A DNA stretch of 64,000 nucleotides from Adiantum capillus-veneris (lineage: Eukaryota > Streptophyta > Polypodiopsida > Polypodiales > Pteridaceae), in contig CM043948.1 of the NCBI GenBank assembly GCA_014529385.2, forward strand, positions 79,117,291 to 79,181,290, in the 5' to 3' direction. This document shows, one piece after another, positions 56,808-64,000 of the stretch. The notes under the pieces are model-generated. The model saw only the letters and a program-made list of their open reading frames with translations, was not told the origin of the DNA and did no database searches. Each line of letters starts with the position of its first letter. Within the stretch, counting starts at the first letter, position 1. Position numbers and translations under genes: made by a program.

Positions 56808-58144
56808 TACTAGAATGGTAACCTAACAGGACATAAAAGTGTTCTTTCAGGGTTTTGAGAAAAAATTCCAAAACCAGAGTAGATCCACTCATTTTGAAAA
56901 ATCCTTTCATGAGCTTATAGTTCAATAACTACTACATATGGAAAAAATGAGAAACTTGTAGCTTTTCTCATCCCTTGATCACTACAAGCCTCCAAAGTTG
57001 ATGGACCAGTGCATTTTGCCCAAAACAGCAATTTCTTACGGTTGATTGAATATAAATAAGAGTGGGGATTTTTGTAGGACATGAGATAAAATGCCTCGTT
57101 AACTTCAATGGGTTGGTGACCAAAACATATGGTTGATTTTACCTCACTATTTTTGCTTGGGCAAAAAAAAAAGGTACAAAAAAGTTGCATTTTTGCCATT
57201 CTACGGACCTATCATCAAAGTTTCTATAGTCACGCTCAATACAGATACTATATACATGTTTTCTTAGTTCCCTTTGGACATTTGGATTCAAAAGGAGCCA
57301 TGGAGCGTGTCAAAAGGATAATGGATCTCTTACAATTGGAACCTTGGGGGAAATGATAAAGTGCTAAATACAGCAAACATGAAAAAACTGGGTTTAGCAT
57401 TATGACCTCTAGAAACCCATAGAAACTACTCAATATCTAGCCAAGTTTGTAGTCTATGATTAGATATGGTTACTACCTACAAAATACACACAATTGGCCT
57501 AAGAAAATAGAAATATTGAGAAAGTTATATTTGCTACTCTAAAATGTATCGTATTCTTCAACAATCAAAAAACTCAACCATCATCATATACTATGCTATA
57601 TAGCATATCAGGTCCCCCAAAACTCAAGGAAGATTAGCTTTATGTTATACATTACACTTACACAATCAAAATTGAATTTGGATATCAAGAAAGCCACCAA
57701 AAAAATCATAAAAGTGCTAATTTTGGCCAAAAAACAGGATTATGCATTTCTTGTAAATTGGTCATAACTTTCAATTTTAACACTTAGCTCTCCCTACAAG
57801 CATCAAAACATGTTGAGAATTATGAAGGCCTAATTTGTAGCCATTTAAACCTCACAAACATGAAGTTTAGAGTGATATAGTTGCCAAAATTTGAAAAAGG
57901 CCAAAAACAGGACCCATTTTTTCACACAGTTTAGGTTTAAAAATGTTGTGCAAGAGTAAGGTTAAGGGTGAGATCGATACTCCAAAAAAAATGCTAAGTT
58001 TTTTTCAGCTCATAAGGCAACGTTGTGGATATATAGCACCTAGAAATTCATTTTCATACTCTTCAAATAATTCAAGCAAAATGGTCACTTAATAGGACAC
58101 AAAAGTGTCCAAGGACATAAAAGTGTCCTGTTACCATTCTAGTG
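56808..58144. mobile_element. TTAA-element 2 (non-coding, 1337 bp)
   Basis: Inverted ends (T/C)ACTAGAATGGTAAC, 15 bp with one mismatch at the first base. TTAA on both sides (56804-56807, 58145-58148). Near-identical length and colinear with element 1. Both of its ends carry GAATGG where element 1 has GGTTGG at both of its ends, so the ends vary as a pair. Confidence 0.8.
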
Positions 58145-58148
58145 TTAA

Positions 58149-58452
58149 GGATAAGACTGAGTTGCTCAAGTTGATTTGTGCTCTTTACCTCTCTCTAGCG
58201 TGGTGAATGTTTGTGTTTGGTGTGTGTGGCTATCTTGCATTCCCCTCTCTTTGTGTGTTTGAGTACAAGGAGATATCACATGCGTCCTAGTTCGCATCTA
58301 CAACTAGGTGGTGCCCCCTTTTCTTCTTTGGTTTTTGGTTGTGGGTTGTTGTTGTCTCTGATTGTGCTTGCCCCAACCCCAATTGAGCAGCACGGGAGCC
58401 TCGAAGGGTGTTTAGAGGCCGCTCTTCTTGTTGCCTGCCTCGGACCGCCTCA
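58149..58452 (+). repeat. GypI 5' LTR end (inferred)
   Basis: Ends ...CCGCCTCA, three bases before a TGGTGCCCCC primer-like site. GT-rich text here resembles the end of the GypD LTR in style. The start cannot be fixed because the 3' LTR lies beyond the window; TTAA-element 2 probably sits inside it. Confidence 0.45.
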
Positions 58453-58455
58453 AAT

Positions 58456-58465
58456 TGGTGCCCCC
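58456..58465 (+). other. GypI candidate primer-binding site
   Basis: TGGTGCCCCC, the counterpart of TGGCGCCCCC in GypD at 15279. The tRNA is not certain. Confidence 0.5.
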
Positions 58466-58526
58466 ACTGAGGACGGCTTGTGTATTTTTGTGAAGGCTCA
58501 ACCTTTAGCATAATCAAGTAGCTTGC

Positions 58527-58739
58527 ATGAATCATGAGAATTTGTATTATCCCTTCATTCCCATTGCAAGGAAAAAGGTACACATAATTGTTCGTACTAA
58601 GTTGCAATTTCAACGTGTAATTCGTAGAATTTTAGGTCCTCTTAGGTTGGCAGAGATAAACGCATCAGTAAATCCTTTTATTGTGCCTCTTATTAGGTAC
58701 GACCTTAGTTTGGACGTCTATATTTTTGTTTTGTTTTAA
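58527..58739 (+). CDS. Small pre-gag protein of GypI, copy 1 (70 aa)
   Basis: Open from ATG 58527 to TAA at 58737-58739. It is the divergent member of the small pre-gag family: FQRVIRRILGPLRLAEIN, then P and SLDVYIFVLF at the end. Residues shared with the other two members are the FQ, the LG/FG pair, R..EI, P, the Y..S.DV..F.L ending. It follows the leader and precedes copy 2 by 21 bases, so the two are tandem paralogues. No start-site signal beyond the ATG. Function unknown; I see no known domain. Confidence 0.6.
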   Translation: MNHENLYYPFIPIARKKVHIIVRTKLQFQRVIRRILGPLRLAEINASVNPFIVPLIRYDLSLDVYIFVLF

Positions 58740-58760
58740 GAATTAGGTCATGCATAGACC

Positions 58761-58979
58761 ATGGATCATGGCCCAAGAATAGAAGTTTTCCCCTTTCATT
58801 TCACTCCACACATTAGAATAAACATTGCAATTAGTAGAAAAATCCATTTTCAACAACGTATGGTGTTCATGTTTGGTGCCCAAAGAGTAGGAGAAATTCT
58901 TGCATCACCAAACCCTGTCATCCTACCTCTTGTTGATTATCATAGGTCATTTGATGTGAATATTTTTATTTTGTTGTAG
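58761..58979 (+). CDS. Small pre-gag protein of GypI, copy 2 (72 aa)
   Basis: Open from ATG 58761 (MDHGPRIEVFPFHF) to TAG 58977, 58 bases before the gag ATG at 59038. It has the same length as the GypD protein at 16006 and shares PFH, the SRKI.FQQR.VFMFG block, R..EIL, P and Y..SFDV. By eye about half of the residues are identical. Basic in the centre, hydrophobic C-terminus, no cysteines. Because three copies stay open next to gag genes with stops, it may be under selection or simply short. Function unknown. Confidence 0.7.
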   Translation: MDHGPRIEVFPFHFTPHIRINIAISRKIHFQQRMVFMFGAQRVGEILASPNPVILPLVDYHRSFDVNIFILL

Positions 58980-59037
58980 AATAGATTGCAATTTAGAAAA
59001 CATTATTGTGTAAATTTTTTAAGAAACAAAAACAAAA

Positions 59038-60915
59038 ATGTATTGTCACTTTGAAACCGATTCAATGGAGGCCCAACGCCAAATGTCCGGATATCCTCTT
59101 TTCTTTGGAGATCCTGGAGAGGATGCAGAATTATTTTTAGCAAATTTCAAGATGTCTTGTCGTATCAAGAGGATAGTAACTGATCAAGAACCTGTAGAGA
59201 TGTTTGAGGTGGTCCTTAGGAAAGATGCTAGTACTTGGTTTGACTCTTTGCCTGAGGAAGTTAAAGGGAATTACACGGAAGTTGTGAATCATTTCAAGAG
59301 ATACTTCTTTGACCCCCAAAACACTCAAAATCTATGGCAAGACATTGTTTCTCATAAGCAAAAAGACTTAGATGACTATTACTTGTACAAGCAAGAGTTT
59401 CTACGTCTTTGGGCTGTATGGGTGAGAAATGTTGCTAACCCTGGTGATGGTGCAGAGTTCCTAAAGAAGGAGAGGTTCATAGCCGGACTCTTTCCTGACC
59501 TTAAGATAAAAGTTGAGGCCGGTGCACCTGCTACCTTTGAAGCAGCTGAAACTAGTGATGCTGAGAAATATAGGAAACTCAAGTGCTTAAGGGGGGAGGT
59601 TCCAATAGAAGGTCTTAGACCCAAAGATAAGTCACAAGCATCAACATCTAGGGAGCTTCCTGAGGTAACGGCGGAAGTGATTGAGAAGTTAAATGAATCT
59701 TTAAGCAGCTTGTCAATTCACCTTGCACAAGCTGTAGGTCCAAAGGGACAAGCAAAAAAGTCTGAAGAGCGAGATTCACGACCTAGGAGAGTCTTGCAAT
59801 GTTGGAATTGCAGTGAGTCTGGACATGGGATTTATAATTGTCCTTGGCCCCGTGGGGAGCCAGGGAGACCTAACTTGAATTACCCAGTGATGAATGCAGG
59901 AGAAGGAACTAGTCAGCAACCACGGCTTCTACAAAGGCCAAATGGAGCAAGACCACCTCCACAAGGAGTGGAAGGAGTTCCACCTTTGCCAGACCCAAAT
60001 GTGCATGTAGTAGAGGTGACAAACTCAAATGAGGTTGACATGGAAGCAAATGGCATTAAGCGTGGCCGAGGAAAAGGTAAAGAGAAAGAAGGTGTCACAT
60101 CACAAAGTGACCATGGACGAGAAAAGAAGGCAAAGGAGACCAAGGAAGCTAAGAGGACTCGACGTCGTATCAATCTCCAAGACTTCCCTCTTGGACATGG
60201 TATGGCTCCATACAACCTATTGGAAGACATGAGAGGTAAGGGTCCTGATATCTCATGGCCTCAGTTTCTTGCATTATGCCCACAAGTTAGGAGGGATTTA
60301 ACAAAGGCAGTTAGCACTAGAAGAAAGGTAAAAGAGAGTGTGCCTGTTGTAAAAATTCCACATGCTGAAATGAATGAGGATATTACACCTGTGCTAGATT
60401 TTTACATCAAAGGAAGATTGGTTAGGAAAGGTCTAGTGGATGGGGGTGCACAAATTTGCATCATGACAGAGGGACTCATGCAAAAACTAGGCATGCACAT
60501 CCATGAGACACCTGAAATTAAAGTCAAGATGGCAAACAATAGCAAAGCTAGGTGTGTAGGCATTTGTAAAAATGTCTCTGTGGAGGCCTTTGGCATTAAG
60601 AAGGCAGTGGATTTCTATGTCATGTCTAGCAAAGGAAATGGTTACCCATTTATCCTAGAGAGACCATGGCTAATGAGAATGCGAGCTTTGCAGGATTGGG
60701 AGAGTGGAAAACTAATTTGCAAGAATGATAATCATAAGAAGGTTGTCTTTGACATGAAGGAGCAACGCCAAGAGGAGCTCCATGAAGAATCATCTCAAAG
60801 TGAGACGGAGGAAGGCTGGACCGATAGCACTTCAGAAGGAGAAAGTAGCGGTAGCATTACTGAAGAGGAGTCTTCCATCAAAGTCATGGGGGTAAGGCTT
60901 TACTCAAGGAGGTAA
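59038..60915 (+). pseudogene. GypI gag-protease, ended by a deletion junction
   Basis: Open 625-codon frame from ATG 59038. The gag domain (FFGDPGEDAELFLANF, STWFDSLPEEVKGNY) is followed by knuckle CWNCSESGHGIYNC near 59808, a Lys/Arg-rich linker, and protease VDGGAQICIMT near 60436-60468 closing with ILERPWLM near 60652. From about 60890 the sequence jumps into the RT entry region: the frame turns into VRLYSRR and stops at 60915, while a different frame continues ALLKEVRKLLAAGFIYP. Compared with GypD about 100 residues between protease and RT are missing. Uninterrupted otherwise. Confidence 0.88.
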
Positions 60916-63900
60916 GAAAGCTTCTAGCAGCAGGTTTCATTTATCCAGTGGAGAATTTAGAGTGGGTCTCTCCCGTTGTTGTCACTCCTAAGAAAAATGG
61001 CAAGTGGAGGATGTGTGTGGATTACCGTCCACTCAATGAGGTAACAAAAAGAGATCACTTTCCCCTCCCATTTCAAGATGAGATACTAAATGAGGTAGCT
61101 GGTCATGAGAAGTACACTGTGTGTGATGGCTACTCGAGTTACTTTCAAATAGGTATCGCATTGGAAGATCAGTTAAAAAAAACCTTCATCACTCCTTGGG
61201 GTTGTTATGCTTTTAGAATCATGCCATTTGGTCTGACAAATGCTCCTGCAACATTATAACGTTTCATGAACATGGTGTTTCAAGCATTCTTTGGAAACTC
61301 AATTAGGGTGTTCATTGATGATTTCTGCATTTATAGCTCAAAATCATTGCATCTACAAAGGGTAGAAGAAGGTTTAAAGAAGCTCTATGACATGGGAGAT
61401 CAACTCAACCCCGACAAGTGTCACATAGGTGAGGATGAAGTGATCTTGCTTGGTCACAAGGTTTCCTATAAAGGCATTGAGGTGGATCCTTCAAAGGCAA
61501 AGCCTCTTATTGAGCTCCCATCACCCAAGAATCTCAAAGAGGTCATCTCATTCATTCAAAAGGTGAATTATATGTCACGCTTCATTCACTTAGCCTCGGA
61601 GTTACTTCACCCTTTGCAAAATTTGACACAACAAGTAGAATTTGCATGGTCTGATGATCTTGAAGAGTACTTTTGTAACATTAAAGTCATTTTGTCAGAG
61701 CTACCAACACTCATGCCTCCTTGTTGGGAGTACACATTCTTTGTTAGCTCTAGTGTTGGGAAGGAAACAATTGGTGTTGTGTTACTACAGCAAGATCCCC
61801 ACAGTACCAGGATGCAACCCATCTACTTTGCTAGTAGGGTCATGATTGCCTTGGAGAGAGGCTACATAGAGGCAGAACTCATGATGCTTTCTCTCATGTT
61901 TGCGGTGAGAAAGTTTAGATCCTACTTGCTACCAAAACCTTTTGTAATTCTTACTGCAGAAAATTTGTTTCCTTGGGTGTCATCTCAAATGAATCTTAGC
62001 ACTAGGATCTCAAAGTGGATTATGGAATTGCAAGAGTTCCAATACTCTTTCAAGGTAGAAGATAGTGTGCGTGCACAATTGGTACATGAGAAGGAGATTA
62101 AGGTGCCTGAAGCAAAGACCCTACCATTGCCACCACCTAAAAGTATTCTTAATGCTTTTACCTTGTTCTTTGATGGAGCTTTTCGACGAGTCACAGGAAA
62201 AGCAGGGGGAGGGCTGGTGTTGCTCAACCCAAGTGGAGAGGTGGTCATGAAAGAGAAGGTCAATCTACCAGGTTCAACTAGCAACAATGAAGCAGAATAC
62301 GACACACTACTTCATGGTTTAAAGATATGCATTGGCCAAGGTATACAACGTCTCATGGTAAAAGGGGATGCACTTCTCATTGTAAAGCAAATTTTAGGCA
62401 TTTGGGCATGCAAGAATGAAAGCCTAAGGACAAAAGTTCATGCCATTCGTAGATTGTTTAATCAATTTGAAGAAGTGCAACTATATCATATTCCTAGGAA
62501 ACAGAATGAAGATGCCGATTTACTTGCACAACAAGCAGTTACATGTGTTGAGAAAGAAGTGCAGGTCATCATGGTGGCAGCAACTGTCAAGCAACCGAGA
62601 TACCAGGGATTGGATTCATTGACTCCCATTATTAGCTACATTTTGGAGGGTGAGTTTCCACAAGACTTCACGAAGGCTCAGAAGAGGAGACTCATGAAGA
62701 AGGCAAGCACGTATCTCTTCCTAGAAGGATCCCTCTACCAAAGAGGGAAGGATCAAGTGTGCAGAAGAGTACCAACTATTGAGGAAATCTCAGCCATTCT
62801 AAAAGGTTTGCATGAGGAAGCGTGTGGTGGTCATTTTGCACAGGAGCTCACTGCAAAAAAGATTTTGCTTGCCGGATATGTTTGGCCAAGCTTGCACATT
62901 GATGTTCAACATTGGTGTAAAAGCTGTCACAACTGTCAGATTAATGGAAACAAGCGTCTGTTACATCGTTCACGACAGTTAGTCCTTGCAAATTTTCCAT
63001 TTTAAAAATGGGGCATTGATGCTATGGGTCCATTGCCTAGGACTAAAAATGGGAAATCGTATATCTTGGTGGCCATAGACTACATGACGAGATGGGCAGA
63101 AGCACAAAGTGTGGCAAAGTTAAATGAGAGGACAGTGGGTAAATTTGTCTACACTCACATTTGTTGTAGATTTGGCACACCTTTGGAGATTGTTTCTGAT
63201 AATGGTCCAGGGTTTAGAAAGGGATTTCTCACAGAGGTCTGTGAAGAACTTCACATTCTACATCGTCATAGTATACCCTACTATCCCCAATCCAATGGTC
63301 TGGTAGAAAAAGCTAATGGTGTCATTGCAGACATCATTAGAAAGATGGTGAGAAACAAGACAAAGTTGTGGGATGACTTCTTGGATGGTGCCTTGTGGGC
63401 GTATCGAACCACATATAGGGAAGCCACGGAGTTTACACCATTTCACTTGGTCTATGGTCAAGAGGCTTTACAACCAATTGAGCTCAACATCCCAACAATA
63501 GGACTTCATGGCAAAGCAGCACAAGATGATCAAGAATCATGGATGCATCAACTTCTTACCTTAGTTGAGCTTGAGTGGAAAAGAGAAGCAGCATAGGAGT
63601 GCTACAAGAGGAAAGCTACGCAGGCGAAGGAGAAGCTTGACAAGAAACTAAAGGACAAAGGCATCAATGAAGGAGATCTTGTGCTAAGGTATGACAATCG
63701 ACTCGACAATCGTTTTGGTGCCAAATTTGAAACTAGATGGCAAGGTCCATACATAGTTAACAAGTCTTTCAATTCAACTTACTATCAACTTATGGACTTG
63801 AATGGGAAAGAGCACTCCAGGAAGGTAAACGGGTCTCGCTTGAAGCCTTATTTGAGTCGCCTTCTACCAAAGATCTGTCAAAAGGCAGCTATCTCATGTA

Positions 63901-63990
63901 GGTATTGTTCTGTGAAGCATGAGTGTAACTCAAACAAAAATTCTGAGGGGCCAAACAATGAAGACCTCGTCAAGGACTCTGAAGCACTCT
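60905..63990 (+). pseudogene. GypI pol: RT, two RNase H domains, integrase
   Basis: RT: WVSPVVVTPKKNGKWRMCVD, then FIDDFCIYSS with FIDD at 61311-61322. A TAA at 61257-61259 (probably CAA) interrupts. First RNase H is degenerate: FFVSSSVGKETIG near 61739 has Ser at the catalytic Asp position. Second RNase H: LFFDGAFRR near 62166, NNEAEYDTLLHG, GDALLIVKQ, EDADLLAQQA near 62510, the archaeal-type domain. Integrase: HHCC near 62820-62940; TAA at 63003-63005; WGIDAMGP, IVSDNGPGF, NGLVEKANGV. TAG at 63594-63596. The C-terminal part LVLRYDNRLD...GPYIVNKS reaches the window end. Confidence 0.9.
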
Positions 63991-64000
63991 CTTTGGAAAA

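Larger units (their letters stand above)
58453..64000 (+). mobile_element. GypI: Tat-like Ty3/Gypsy, partial (runs off the window)
   Basis: Second Tat-like Gypsy, related to GypD: two small pre-gag frames, gag-protease, RT, two RNase H domains and integrase, all plus strand. The 3' end and 3' LTR lie past 64000. It is disabled by a deletion between protease and RT and by three stops (61257, 63003, 63594). Confidence 0.9.

Noticed and set aside
54451-58144. CACTA-superfamily assignment for the two TTAA-elements
   Set aside because: The CACTA-like end fits, but flanking 3-bp sequences (TAA left, TTA right) are not a direct repeat; only TTAA works on both sides of both copies.

Overview
The window is repeat-rich plant nuclear DNA made almost entirely of nested and decayed retrotransposons. 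The plant signature is Ty1/Copia and Ty3/Gypsy polyproteins with plant-type primer-binding sites (tRNA-iMet for several; a TGGCGCC-type site of the Athila/Tat kind for another), two integrase-Gypsy elements carrying a second RNase H domain as in the plant Tat lineage, and a plant-style LINE tail. I see no confirmed, intact cellular gene. The mix of families hints at a large-genome, possibly non-seed, plant, but that is an inference. I found no rRNA, tRNA or CRISPR locus. I use working names below (GypA, GypB and so on); they are not database names.

Layout: 1-3620 GypA, a decayed Gypsy fragment. 3621-4985 unassigned. 4986-10164 Copia-1, full length with apparently identical 276-bp LTRs and a GAGAC target duplication. 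10165-14139 and 22826-23180 GypC, an old Gypsy copy split by GypD (14140-22825), a complete Tat-like Gypsy. 23335-43382 is ElemE on the minus strand: a right-hand 5' LTR (42551-43382), a tRNA-Asp-type primer-binding site, a long leader with at least ten copies of a short palindrome, and a gag-only coding region ending in a stump of LTR. ElemE is split by Copia-2 (27096-30843, minus strand, internally deleted) and by GypF (31952-41429, plus strand, chromodomain-like integrase tail, apparently recent). About 44085-45561 is a 5'-truncated LINE. 46240-46590 may be the promoter and start of a decayed cellular gene. 46678-48016 holds microsatellites and short repeats. 47020-53190 is GypB, a paralogue of GypA. 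54451-55789 and 56808-58144 are two related 1.34-kb non-coding elements with inverted ends and TTAA on both sides. From about 58456 to the window end is GypI, a second Tat-like Gypsy that runs off the window.

Each LTR element encodes or once encoded Gag (particle), protease, reverse transcriptase/RNase H and integrase. Most copies are dead: stop codons mainly at likely Gln, Arg or Trp codons, single-base frameshifts and internal deletions. The youngest insertions appear to be Copia-1 and GypF; GypC, GypA and GypB look oldest.

The two most interesting signals are (1) a family of 70-72-residue open reading frames just upstream of gag in GypD (one copy) and GypI (two tandem copies), with clear shared sequence, and (2) the array of 20-24-bp palindromes, partly on a 125-bp period, in the leader of ElemE, which could fold into self-complementary hairpins in the element RNA.
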